This document shows positions 10,002 to 19,769 of a DNA stretch of 42,937 bases, piece by piece. The notes under the pieces are model-generated. The model worked only from the letters and a program-made list of their open reading frames with translations. It was not told the DNA's origin and did not search any database. How positions within the stretch are numbered: the first letter of the stretch is position 1; each line of letters opens with the position of its first letter. Origin of the DNA: Planctomycetota bacterium (lineage in GTDB: Bacteria > Planctomycetota > JAJSAM01 > JAJVHW01); contig JAJRPF010000060.1 in NCBI GenBank assembly GCA_024280885.1, positions 1-42,937 of the forward strand, read 5' to 3'. A program made the translations under genes and the position numbers.

Positions 10002-10526
10002 TTACTTCCGCGCTAGCAGCATCGTCATGCGCCGGCCCTCTTGCTTCGGCGGGCGCTCCACTTTGGCGACTTCCTGGAGGTCAACGACCATGCGCTCCAA
10101 GAGCTTGCGTCCGAGGTCCTTGTGAACCATCTGACGCCCGCGGAACATGAGCACAAGCTGGACCTTGTCGCCCTTCTCGAGGAAGCGCTTCGCACGTTCA
10201 AGTTTCACGTTGTAGTCGTGATCGTCCGTGTGCGGACGCAGCCGAACTTCCTTCAGCTTTGTCTTGTGCGTGTGATGCGTCTTCTTCTTCTGTTCGTACT
10301 TGAACTTGCCGTAGTCCATCACCTTGCAGACCGGCGGACGCGCGTCAGGCGCAACCTCGACCAGGTCCATCTCGGACTCTTGCGCCATCCGCAACGCTTC
10401 GAACGTTGCCACGACGCCGACTTGGCGTCCCTCGCCATCGATCAGGCGCACTTCTCGGACACGAATGCGCTCATTGATGCGCGGCTCGTTCGTCTTGACT
10501 GGCTCTCGCCGAAACCTACCTCTGAT
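10002..10526 (-). CDS. infC: translation initiation factor IF-3, predicted AUC start
   Basis: IF-3 binds the 30S subunit, prevents premature 50S joining and checks the start codon. From the ATC at 10526 the product is 174 residues, the usual length; the N-terminal domain motif PRINERIRVREVRLID and the C-terminal KEVRLRPHTDDHDYNVK and RGRQMVHKDLG motifs are all present. The first in-frame GTG (10451) would delete 25 conserved N-terminal residues, and no ATG, GTG or TTG exists upstream in frame. A strong AAGGAGGTG lies 4-6 nt before the ATC. Known infC genes use AUU (E. coli) or AUC (Myxococcus) so that IF-3 represses its own synthesis; the same is inferred here. Confidence 0.93.
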   Translation of the reverse strand: MRGRFRREPVKTNEPRINERIRVREVRLIDGEGRQVGVVATFEALRMAQESEMDLVEVAPDARPPVCKVMDYGKFKYEQKKKTHHTHKTKLKEVRLRPHTDDHDYNVKLERAKRFLEKGDKVQLVLMFRGRQMVHKDLGRKLLERMVVDLQEVAKVERPPKQEGRRMTMLLARK

Positions 10527-10539
10527 CTTCCACCTCCTT
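10518..10539 (-). promoter_or_regulatory. infC ribosome binding site and AUC initiation codon
   Basis: On the minus strand an AAGGAGGTG Shine-Dalgarno (about 10531-10539) precedes ATC (10526-10524) by a near-ideal distance. The following codons encode RGRFRREPVKTNEPRINERIR, matching the conserved IF-3 N-terminus. A GTG lying between the two is out of frame and reaches a stop after five codons. This is the site expected to be discriminated by IF-3 itself. Confidence 0.75.
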
Positions 10540-10664
10540 GGAACCTGGAAACTGATTGAAGCTGCCGCTTCTGCGGAGCCTCGGGGACCTCACGCGGAAG
10601 CTTAGGGCCCGCGCTGGAATAACTCCGGGAATTCGGTCGGCTGCGCTGGCGCAGGAATCGAATA

Positions 10665-10697
10665 GGCCGCGGCACCTCCAGAGGAGTCGCCGCGGCC
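10665..10697 (-). terminator. strong hairpin between the Ig-like gene and infC
   Basis: Perfect 9-bp arms GGCCGCGGC (10665-10673) and GCCGCGGCC (10689-10697) enclose a second stem CTCC/GGAG with an AGA loop, separated by a 2x2 internal loop. It lies 88 nt after the stop of the Ig-like gene and about 140 nt before infC. The next bases on the minus strand (TATTCG) are not a real U-tract. Most likely it ends the upstream transcript, but a role in the infC leader is possible. Confidence 0.5.
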
Positions 10698-10784
10698 AGA
10701 TGTCAGCGCCATCCGAGCGTATGCACACCGTTGCGCTTGCCCGATTGGTAGCGCCGGATCAACAACGATCGAACGGATCGACAA

Positions 10785-13013
10785 CTATCGGAACGTGTAC
10801 GGAATGATGAGCGTGTCGATCGTCGGGCTGGTGCCCGCGGCGACGTTGTTCACGAGTTCGACGTGCCAACGAACGAACGGATTGCTCGCAAGTACGCGGA
10901 TGTCGCTCGTCCACGGCGTGATCGTCGTCGGATCGAGAACGGCGGGATCGTTGACATCAGGCTTCGCTCCCTGCCACCGGAAGGACAGGGATGTACCCTG
11001 CGGCTGCGAGAACGGAACCAGCTGCTGCGGAACCCAGCGCACAGCCGGCTCCAGAACGTTGATCCAGGCCGACTGAGCCTCGGCACCCGGGGACAGGAAC
11101 GTCCATGTCACCGACTGGTACCAGGGATTGGACTGAACTACCGGGGGAGAGTCCTGGAAGAGCGAGAACGTCATCGCGTTGAGCGAGTACGTCCCGTCCT
11201 GGACCCAGTTCTCGGCCTGCCCCGGCGCGCCGGTGCCATTGCCGAAGTGCTCCACCTCAAGGAGGACAGAGTGCTGCCCGTCGAAGTTGAAGTTCGACGA
11301 CCAGACGGGCCCCGGAACAACCAGAACTGGGCCCCCGATATTGGGCAACGTGACGGAGGCAATGGGGTTCGGGATCCGATAGTTCAGCGTCGGCGTCACG
11401 GTGACCGGAGTCGCGCGGAAGTTCGAGAGCACAGGGCCCTCGGGGCTCGTGCCTCCTGGGAAACCGCCACCGGCGACCGAGTCGGTGGCATGGCCGATCT
11501 TGACCTGCGTATTCGGATACGTCAGTTGCAGTTGCGCATTCGCCTGCAGCCAGAAGAAGCCAGTGAGCGTCCGCGCGCGACCACCCATGTCATTGGTCGG
11601 GTAGAGCATCTGCCAACGCACCGCTCGCGGGAACCAAACGTTCACGGAACCGTTCGGATTCGGTCCCCACGTGGAGAAAGCCTGCGCCGCAACGGACGTG
11701 GTCACGACACCGGGGAGCGCCTTCGTATTCCAATCGGCGAACACGTTGTCGCCGGAGAGGTTTGCGGAGTCGCTGAAGAACGCAAGGTCCTTGACGAGGT
11801 CTGACTCGAAGATCAATGCGACGTCGGCGAAGTCATCAGCGGTCGGGTCTTCTTCGGTCGTGAAGATGAAGTCCTGCTGCCGAATGATGTTGTTGCCGGA
11901 GAGATCCGTCACGCCGGGCGTGATCGTCACCGCAACCTCGTACGGTCCCTGGCCGAAGCCTTGGAGCGGACGCAACTGAACCACGTTCCCCGCGGTCTGC
12001 GGCTTGATCCGTACATCGATGAGAATATCGCGCCCGGCGAGCGGACCGTTCAGCGACGACGCCGTGTAGCGCACCTTCACCGTGGCGGCTTCGTCGTCGA
12101 CGAAACGTGGCGGCGTGAAGGTCTCGATGTTCATCGGCTCGCTAAATGTGACGTCGATGTCGGCGTCGCTCGCCACGTTGACAGAGCCGTCGTTCGGCGA
12201 GCTCTCGCGGATCTCAGGACGGGAGAAGTCCTGGTGGTACCGATCCGACGTCGTGAACGTCATGCCGAAGGGTTCCGCCAGCGGCGACCCGTCCAGGTTC
12301 TGGACGGTCGTGAGCGGATTGGTCGCGCCCGGGCCGCCCTGCATCTCGATTTGATACGAGGTATTCGCCTCGAACCCCTCGGGGTTGTAATCGATCTCGC
12401 CAGGCTTGTTGAACGTCGCGGTCCGATAGCGCGGGTCGAAGACGAACTTGCGCGCCTTGACGCGGCGCCCGTTGCGCTTCAGAACCTTGAAGAACACGCC
12501 CTCGGCGAGGGTCTGACCGCCGCCCGCCGTGCTGACGATCCGAATGCTCTCTCGATTGACGGAACCCGTCGCCACGAGTTGGGAGGCACGCTCGGGCGAC
12601 TCCTTGCGAGCGATCACGCCGGGCTCGAAGAATGCCCCGGGCTCTCCGCCGAGCTCGCGGAAGCGCCGCTCCTCTTCGGGGGTCTGGGGAATGTCCGGGT
12701 CGGCGATTTTCCGGCTCAGATCGGCCAACTCGACCTGTTCGGCCAGAGTCAGCGGCAACGTGGCACGGATCTTGGGTCCCGTGTCGACGGCGCCGGACAT
12801 CACGAAGAGCAGGACTGCGTCGCGGTCGATATTCGACGCGCTGCGGCCAGCCGTCGCGACGAAGCGGTCCTTTCCGTCGTAGTAGCCAGCCAGGAAGCGC
12901 ACGACCACGATGGGCTTCTGCCGCGCCATCGCGAGTTCTTGGGCAGCGATCCCGCCTGTCGCGGCGATCGTTCCTGCTAGCAGTCCGAAGACCAATCCTC
13001 TGCGCACTCTCAT
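10785..13013 (-). CDS. secreted protein with bacterial Ig-like (SbsA/Big_5-type) domains
   Basis: Function unknown; probably an exported surface or periplasmic protein. From the ATG at 13013 the product is 742 residues with a clear signal peptide (basic RVRR, hydrophobic core, likely cleavage after GGIAA at about residue 24). A Big_5/SbsA-like Ig domain is visible at about 265-387 (RPEIRESSPNDGSVNVASDADIDVTFSEPMN up to the DFIFTTEE strand), and a preceding region at about 150-256 has similar strand spacing and ends in FGMTFTTS. The rest is a Trp/Pro/Asn-rich, beta-like C-terminal region that I cannot name. GGAGGA lies directly before the ATG; the frame extends to 13148 but the extra residues precede the signal peptide. 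It is downstream of aspS with a 236-bp gap, so probably separately transcribed. Confidence 0.8.
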   Translation of the reverse strand: MRVRRGLVFGLLAGTIAATGGIAAQELAMARQKPIVVVRFLAGYYDGKDRFVATAGRSASNIDRDAVLLFVMSGAVDTGPKIRATLPLTLAEQVELADLSRKIADPDIPQTPEEERRFRELGGEPGAFFEPGVIARKESPERASQLVATGSVNRESIRIVSTAGGGQTLAEGVFFKVLKRNGRRVKARKFVFDPRYRTATFNKPGEIDYNPEGFEANTSYQIEMQGGPGATNPLTTVQNLDGSPLAEPFGMTFTTSDRYHQDFSRPEIRESSPNDGSVNVASDADIDVTFSEPMNIETFTPPRFVDDEAATVKVRYTASSLNGPLAGRDILIDVRIKPQTAGNVVQLRPLQGFGQGPYEVAVTITPGVTDLSGNNIIRQQDFIFTTEEDPTADDFADVALIFESDLVKDLAFFSDSANLSGDNVFADWNTKALPGVVTTSVAAQAFSTWGPNPNGSVNVWFPRAVRWQMLYPTNDMGGRARTLTGFFWLQANAQLQLTYPNTQVKIGHATDSVAGGGFPGGTSPEGPVLSNFRATPVTVTPTLNYRIPNPIASVTLPNIGGPVLVVPGPVWSSNFNFDGQHSVLLEVEHFGNGTGAPGQAENWVQDGTYSLNAMTFSLFQDSPPVVQSNPWYQSVTWTFLSPGAEAQSAWINVLEPAVRWVPQQLVPFSQPQGTSLSFRWQGAKPDVNDPAVLDPTTITPWTSDIRVLASNPFVRWHVELVNNVAAGTSPTIDTLIIPYTFR

Positions 13014-13249
13014 GCTTCCTCCAACGCGTGGCCCGCTCAAGAGCCCTATACGACCACGCCAGCCCTCGGCTTCGCCAGCCCCACAACAAACAAGATGTCG
13101 CGTGGCAGGCTGCACCGTTAGCCCCAGATCGACGCTGCCCACGGGCAAACGCCAACCATTCGTACACCGAACCCCGCTCAGTGAACATCTGTGATGGTAG
13201 GGGTGCGAGGGCGCTTGTCAAGCAGCCGCACCCTGCATCAACGGGTGAA

Positions 13250-15034
<1,785 letters not shown>

Positions 15035-15070
15035 CTCGATCTCCTCTGTCGCTGCTCGCCGCGCGGCGAG

Positions 15071-15128
15071 AGGCTGCGCAGCGTCGCCGCTAGTACGCGA
15101 GGCTGCGCAGCGTCGCCGCTAGTACGCG
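15071..15128. repeat. perfect 29-bp tandem duplication between aspS and ndk
   Basis: Two identical 29-bp units abut at 15071-15099 and 15100-15128, each beginning AGGCTGCGCAGCG and ending TAGTACGCG. They lie in the region between the divergent aspS and ndk genes, starting 37 bp upstream of the aspS ATG. The perfect identity points to a recent duplication. If the aspS promoter lies inside the unit it would be doubled, but no clear -35/-10 pair is visible. Confidence 0.9.
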
Positions 15129-15260
15129 CTCACGTGCCGTTTTTTGCACCCTGATGCCCCCCATCGAGGGCGCTCGCCGCCGCCTGGAAAAAGGGTCCCG
15201 GCAGCGAGGGCGGACGGGAGACTGATCCCGTTTCCCGCCATCGAACATGGAGAAGTCCCG

Positions 15261-15725
15261 ATGCAGACCTCGCTCATCCTGATCAAGCCCGACGGCGTGC
15301 AGCGCCGCCTCACCGGCCGCATCCTGTCCCGCTTCGAAGAGAAGGGACTGCAGATCGTCGGCGCCCGGTTCATGAAGATTCCGCTGGAACTCGCTGAGAC
15401 GCACTACGAAGCCCACAAGGAGCGTCCTTTCTATCCCGGTCTCGTGCAGTACATGACGTCGAGCCCCGTCCTCGCGCTCGCTCTGCGCGGCAAGAGCTCG
15501 ATCGCGGTCATTCGTAAGATGCTGGGCGCGACGTTCGGGTCGCAGGCCGATCCGGGCACGATCCGCGGCGACTTCGCGATCAGCGACGGGTACAACCTCG
15601 TCCACGCGAGCGACTCTCCCGAAGCGGCCGAGAAGGAACTCGGCCTCTTCTTCCCGGAGGGCACCGTGGACTATGGCATGGCGGATACACCCTGGGTGTA
15701 CGACGTCGAATCGGATCTCGGCTAG
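15261..15725 (+). CDS. ndk: nucleoside diphosphate kinase
   Basis: Transfers the gamma phosphate from ATP to nucleoside diphosphates through a phosphohistidine. The 154-residue product is slightly longer than the usual 140-150. It starts TSLILIKPDGVQRRLTGRI, and the active-site block reads YNLVHASDSPEAAEKEL with the catalytic His at 115. The ATG at 15261 has GGAGA eight bases upstream and gives the family start; the frame is open to 15144 but that stretch has no homology I recognise. It is divergent from aspS and followed after 24 nt by a strong hairpin, so it is likely monocistronic. Confidence 0.97.
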   Translation: MQTSLILIKPDGVQRRLTGRILSRFEEKGLQIVGARFMKIPLELAETHYEAHKERPFYPGLVQYMTSSPVLALALRGKSSIAVIRKMLGATFGSQADPGTIRGDFAISDGYNLVHASDSPEAAEKELGLFFPEGTVDYGMADTPWVYDVESDLG

Positions 15726-15749
15726 CCGAGCGCACTCGACGCATGCCGC

Positions 15750-15774
15750 GTCGCGCGGGGTCGTCCCGCGCGAC
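15750..15774 (+). terminator. GC-rich terminator-like hairpin after ndk
   Basis: Perfect 10-bp arms GTCGCGCGGG (15750-15759) and CCCGCGCGAC (15765-15774) with a 5-nt loop, extendable by one more pair. It starts 24 nt after the ndk stop. No T-run follows. Confidence 0.6.
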
Positions 15775-15836
15775 GTGACCGAAGAATGACGTCACCGGCG
15801 AGGATCGGTGGCGCCCCGAGGAGGGTCGTCTGCAGC

Positions 15837-16952
15837 ATGAGAGTTCCGCGAATTCCGAACTTGGCTCCGCTTGTCCTCGTGCTCGCCTGCTTGACGCAGG
15901 CCTGCACGACGCTTGGAACCGAGGATCGCAAGACCCTGACGCTGCACCTCGAGAACGCCGCTCAGTACTACGATCAGGCTCATTACCAGCGCGCCTACCA
16001 ACAATGGGGGCTCGCGCTGGAAGTCGATCCGCTGAACGGAAAGGGACGCCTCGGCCAGGCCATGGCACTCTACCAGCTCGGCCTCGAGGAGTCGCCTGCA
16101 GGCGTTTCGCGGCTGCAGCTCGCGTCGGAGCGGCTGAATGAGCTGCGCTACGAAGATCTCGACGGCCTGGAGTGGCAGGCCGAACTCGGCTTCGCGCTCG
16201 TGAATGACCGCTGGGTCTCGCTCTACTCCCGAAAAGTGCGGCTGCTGAAGTACGAGTTGGCGGAGAAGATCGTCAACGGATCGGCTGGCAACGAAGAGGC
16301 GGGTGACGAACAGGTCGGCCTGGACCCGGCGACCCGAAAGAGCAAGACCGAGGAACTCAAACTCGCGACAGCGGAGCTCACTCGTCACGCTCGTCTCGCG
16401 GAACGGAGCTACGGCATCGTGAATGCGGGGGAGCGCGAGGCGCAGTACCAGCTCACCTGCTTGGTTGGCCTCGCCAAGGTGACGGCCTACCGCGGCGACT
16501 TCGAGGCGAGCCTGGTGTACGTCCGCGAGTACGAGCAGCAGATCGTGCGCTCGAAGCGTCTCTGGCGCGACGCCGTGGAACGCTACCCGCGCGAGGCGGC
16601 CCTCTGGCAGCAGAAGCTCCACGGCGCCGAGTTGCAGGAGGCCGAGTTACGGGATCTGACCGCGAACGTTCTGTTCAAACTCGAACGCATCGAAGAGGCC
16701 GAGGCCGAGTTGAACGTCGTGATCGAACTCGATCCCGAACGCGAGGGCGCCTACCTCAATCGCGGCATCGTACGTCAGGCGCGTCGCGACTGGGATCGTG
16801 CGCGGCAGGATCTGCGCACCTTCCTGGCCATCACCGCCCGCGACGAAAAGGACGCGAGCGTGATCGAGGCCAAGCGACGCCTCAAGGTTGTCGAAGCACG
16901 CGTGCGGGAAGAGGACGAAGCCGCCGTGGACCGCCTGCAAGGCGGCGGCTGA
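15837..16952 (+). CDS. TPR-repeat lipoprotein-like protein (paralogue A)
   Basis: No specific function recognised. 371 residues from the ATG at 15837, with an N-terminal signal and a possible lipobox (VLAC around residue 18 or TQAC around 24), so a lipoprotein is plausible. Tetratricopeptide-like helix pairs are seen at ENAAQYYDQAHYQRAYQQWG (just after the signal region) and near the C-terminus (EEAEAELNVVIELDPEREGA, GIVRQARRDWDRARQDLR). The long alpha-helical middle matches the next gene closely. An upstream in-frame ATG at 15786 would bury the signal peptide, so 15837 is chosen; GGAGGG lies 11 nt before it. First of three tandem related genes. Confidence 0.7.
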   Translation: MRVPRIPNLAPLVLVLACLTQACTTLGTEDRKTLTLHLENAAQYYDQAHYQRAYQQWGLALEVDPLNGKGRLGQAMALYQLGLEESPAGVSRLQLASERLNELRYEDLDGLEWQAELGFALVNDRWVSLYSRKVRLLKYELAEKIVNGSAGNEEAGDEQVGLDPATRKSKTEELKLATAELTRHARLAERSYGIVNAGEREAQYQLTCLVGLAKVTAYRGDFEASLVYVREYEQQIVRSKRLWRDAVERYPREAALWQQKLHGAELQEAELRDLTANVLFKLERIEEAEAELNVVIELDPEREGAYLNRGIVRQARRDWDRARQDLRTFLAITARDEKDASVIEAKRRLKVVEARVREEDEAAVDRLQGGG

Positions 16953-17109
16953 TTGCTCGCCGAACGCGCGGCGCATTCAGCAGGGTCCCCGGGGCAAGGC
17001 TGCCGCTTGCACCGCGTGTTCGGCCAAGGCGGCGCCATCGCCTCGACCACGTCGCGCGGCTGACGATGCCCGTGTCCCCCATGTCTGTCGTCGTGTTAGG
17101 CTGCCGTTC

Positions 17110-18477
17110 ATGCTCATGCGCCGCGCCCACATCGCCTGCGTTGCAGCCGCGCTCGCAATCGGCCTGTTGGCGACCACAGCCCTCGCCGCAGAGGTCTTGA
17201 AGCTCAAGAACGGTGGGCTCGTCCCAGGCGACATCGTGAGCATGGACGACGACGGGTTGACCTTCGCGCGGCAGGCGGGTGGCGAGCTCCGCGTCGAGTG
17301 GGAGGCCGTGCTTCCGATCTCGCGCTTCGAGTTGTGGGAGTCCACGCTCGCCGACGACGACGCAGCCGGACGGCTCGCCCTCGCCGAGTGGGCGATCGAC
17401 AACGAGCTCTTCGATCAGGCACGCCACGCGGCCATGAAGGTGAAGGGCCTGCACGGCAAGGACGCAGACTCCGCGGCTCAAAGAGATCGTGCCGAAGCGC
17501 TCTTGGCTCGCATCGACCACGAGCGGGCAGAAGCACTGGCACGGCACCTCGAGAACGCTGCTCGGTACTACGACGAAGCCGAGTTCCGACGTGCCGCCGA
17601 GCAGTGGGGGCTCGCCCTGAAGATCGCGCCACGCGACGCGAAGGGGCGTCTCGGACGGGCCATGGTGCTCTATCACCTCGGCCGCGAGGAGTCGCCCGGA
17701 GGCATCTCACGGCTGCTACTCGCGTCGGAGCAACTCGACGCGTTGCGCCACGAAGACCTCGGCGGCCTCGAACAGCACGCCGAGTTCGGCTACGCGCTCG
17801 CGAACGATCGGCTGGTCTCGCTCTACGCACGCAAGATCCGATTGCTGAACGTCGAATTGGCGCGTGACGATGACGCGATCGACGCGTCCACCCGGAAGGC
17901 GAAGGCCAAGGAACTTGAGAGTGCCAACTCGCAGCTCAAGCGTCACGCGCGCATCGCGGAAGAGAGCTACGGCGTCGTCCAGGCGGGCGAGCTCAAAGGC
18001 CAGAGCGAGCCCACGTGCCTGCTCGGCTTGGCACGCATGGCCGCCACCCGCAACGAATTCGAAACGAGCTTGCGCGACGCTCGTGCGTGCGAGAAGCAGA
18101 TCGTGCGCTCGAAGATCCTCTGGCGCGCCGCCTCGGAACGCTTCCCGGGCGAGGCGGCCGTCTGGGAACAGAAGCTCCACCGGGTCGTCTTGCAAGAGTC
18201 GGAACTGCGGGATCTCATCGCGAGTGTTCTCCTGCAGCTCGATCGTTTCGACGAGGCCCAGGCCGAGCTGAACGTCGCGATCGAACTCGCCCCCGAACGT
18301 GACAGCGCCTACCTCCACCGTGCCATCGTGCGTCAGGCACGCCAGGAGTGGGGCCTCGCGCGGGAGGATCTGCGCAAGTTCCTGACGGTGACCAGACGCC
18401 ACGCGAACGACCCCAGCGTGATCGAGGCACGACTCCGCTTGGATGCCGTCGAGACTCGCGTGCGCGACGGACGCTGA
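17110..18477 (+). CDS. chimeric TPR protein (paralogue B: N-terminus of C fused to body of A)
   Basis: Function unknown; predicted exported. 455 residues from the ATG at 17110, with a signal peptide ending near TTALAA. Residues about 1-137 (EVLKLKNGGLVPGDIV, LPISRFELWESTLA) match the start of the third gene at about two thirds of positions by hand count. From about residue 145 (RHLENAARYYDEAEF) to the end it matches the first gene, including YALANDRLVSLYARKIRLL and CEKQIVRSKILWRAA. The switch lies near base 17540. The N-terminal module resembles the small 'LKNG...PGDIV...GLTF' beta domain. The frame is open upstream to 16888, but that part lacks the conserved signal peptide. Confidence 0.75.
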   Translation: MLMRRAHIACVAAALAIGLLATTALAAEVLKLKNGGLVPGDIVSMDDDGLTFARQAGGELRVEWEAVLPISRFELWESTLADDDAAGRLALAEWAIDNELFDQARHAAMKVKGLHGKDADSAAQRDRAEALLARIDHERAEALARHLENAARYYDEAEFRRAAEQWGLALKIAPRDAKGRLGRAMVLYHLGREESPGGISRLLLASEQLDALRHEDLGGLEQHAEFGYALANDRLVSLYARKIRLLNVELARDDDAIDASTRKAKAKELESANSQLKRHARIAEESYGVVQAGELKGQSEPTCLLGLARMAATRNEFETSLRDARACEKQIVRSKILWRAASERFPGEAAVWEQKLHRVVLQESELRDLIASVLLQLDRFDEAQAELNVAIELAPERDSAYLHRAIVRQARQEWGLAREDLRKFLTVTRRHANDPSVIEARLRLDAVETRVRDGR

Positions 18478-18572
18478 TCGCTCACGGGCCGCTCCCGAAC
18501 AGCCAAGCCAGTTCGCGAAGCACGTCCCCACGCGCCCCCGAATCCCGCTATCATCGTGGTATGTTGTTGTCC

Positions 18573-19658
18573 ATGCTCATCCGCCGTCCGCGCTACGTCT
18601 CTGTGGCCGCCGCCATCGCTCTGGGATTACTGAGCTCTAGGGCTCTGGCTACCGAAGTCTTGAAGCTCAAGAATGGTGAGCTCATCCCGGGCGACATCGT
18701 GCGCATGGGCGACGACGGGTTGACGTTCGAGCGGCAGAAGGGCGGCGAGTTCCGTGTCGGCTGGGACGCCGTCCTCCCGATCTCGCGCTTCGAGCTATGG
18801 GAGTCGACGCTCGCGACCGACGACGCGACGGGGCGCCTCGTGCTCGCCGAGTGGGCCATCGAGAACAAGCTTCACCACCAGGGACGCCGCGAAGCCTTGA
18901 AAGTGAAGGGCCTGAGCGGCAAGGACACGGAGTCGAAGAATAGGGCGAAGCGCGCCGACGCGCTCCTCGCGCGTCTCGATGTCGAGCAGGCCGACGGCGC
19001 ACTCACGGAGATCGACGCGCTGATCGCGAAGGATGATCCGGCGGGTGCGCTCGTCCGCGCTCGCAAGTACCTGCGCGTGGCAGCGCCGGGGAAGCACGCC
19101 GACCGGGTTCGTGCACGCGTGCCCGATCTGCTCGTGCGCATCGAGCGAGCCGCAGCGCTGAAGGAGGAGCGACGCGAAGACGCAGCGCGCGCACGCGATG
19201 TCGCGCGCAAGGCAAGTTGGGTGCGCCAGAATCTCGAGCGCGCTTTGCGGACGAAGACGAAGGCGCAAGAGACCTCGATCGAGGCCTACGCCTACCTGCA
19301 GAAGGGCAACCAGACGCGGTCACGGCGCGCACTGGCGGCGGCCGAGAAGGGCTTTGTCTCCGCCCGCGACCTCTTGAAGCGCGTACGCCGCGGCGCCGGA
19401 CCCGGCGACATCGCCGAACAGTGCCAGCGCGAAATGAAGGACGCGGATCGGCGTACCGTGGATCTGCTCACGCGCTGGGGCGAACTCGAGGTCGGGAACC
19501 GATCGTGGAAAAAGGCGAGCGCGCCCGTGGACCGCGGCCTGCGCATCGATCCGGTGAATCGCACGCTGCTCGACCTCCGTCACACGATTGACACGAACTG
19601 GATCCGACGCCGCGCGTCCGGTATCACGAACGCGAAGCCGCGCGGCAGTTCCAACTAA
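18573..19658 (+). CDS. exported helical protein (paralogue C, shares N-terminal module with B)
   Basis: Function unknown. 361 residues from the ATG at 18573, which aligns with the start of paralogue B (MLMRR / MLIRR); an in-frame ATG at 18561 is the alternative. A signal peptide (VAAAIALGLLSSRALA) leads into the shared module EVLKLKNGELIPGDIVRMGDDG and LPISRFELWESTLA. After about residue 140 it diverges from both neighbours into a basic, Arg/Ala-rich helical region that may contain TPR-like pairs (GALVRARKYL, EKGFVSARDLLKRV). It lies 95 bp after paralogue B and is convergent with ribD. The 22 bases before the start are also similar to those before B. Confidence 0.7.
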   Translation: MLIRRPRYVSVAAAIALGLLSSRALATEVLKLKNGELIPGDIVRMGDDGLTFERQKGGEFRVGWDAVLPISRFELWESTLATDDATGRLVLAEWAIENKLHHQGRREALKVKGLSGKDTESKNRAKRADALLARLDVEQADGALTEIDALIAKDDPAGALVRARKYLRVAAPGKHADRVRARVPDLLVRIERAAALKEERREDAARARDVARKASWVRQNLERALRTKTKAQETSIEAYAYLQKGNQTRSRRALAAAEKGFVSARDLLKRVRRGAGPGDIAEQCQREMKDADRRTVDLLTRWGELEVGNRSWKKASAPVDRGLRIDPVNRTLLDLRHTIDTNWIRRRASGITNAKPRGSSN

Positions 19659-19723
19659 GCGTTGCTGTGTTGCATCCGGAAGTGTTGCGTCCCACGCTCC
19701 GGAGTCCAGCACCATCGAGAGCC

Positions 19724-19750
19724 ACGCGATCGGGCGCGACATGATCGCGT
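19724..19750. terminator. inverted repeat between convergent paralogue C and ribD
   Basis: Perfect 8-bp arms ACGCGATC (19724-19731) and GATCGCGT (19743-19750) with an 11-nt loop, located in the 111-bp gap between convergent stop codons. It could serve both directions. No T-run is present on either side. Confidence 0.45.
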
Positions 19751-19769
19751 TGCCCTGCGCCCCGCTGGG

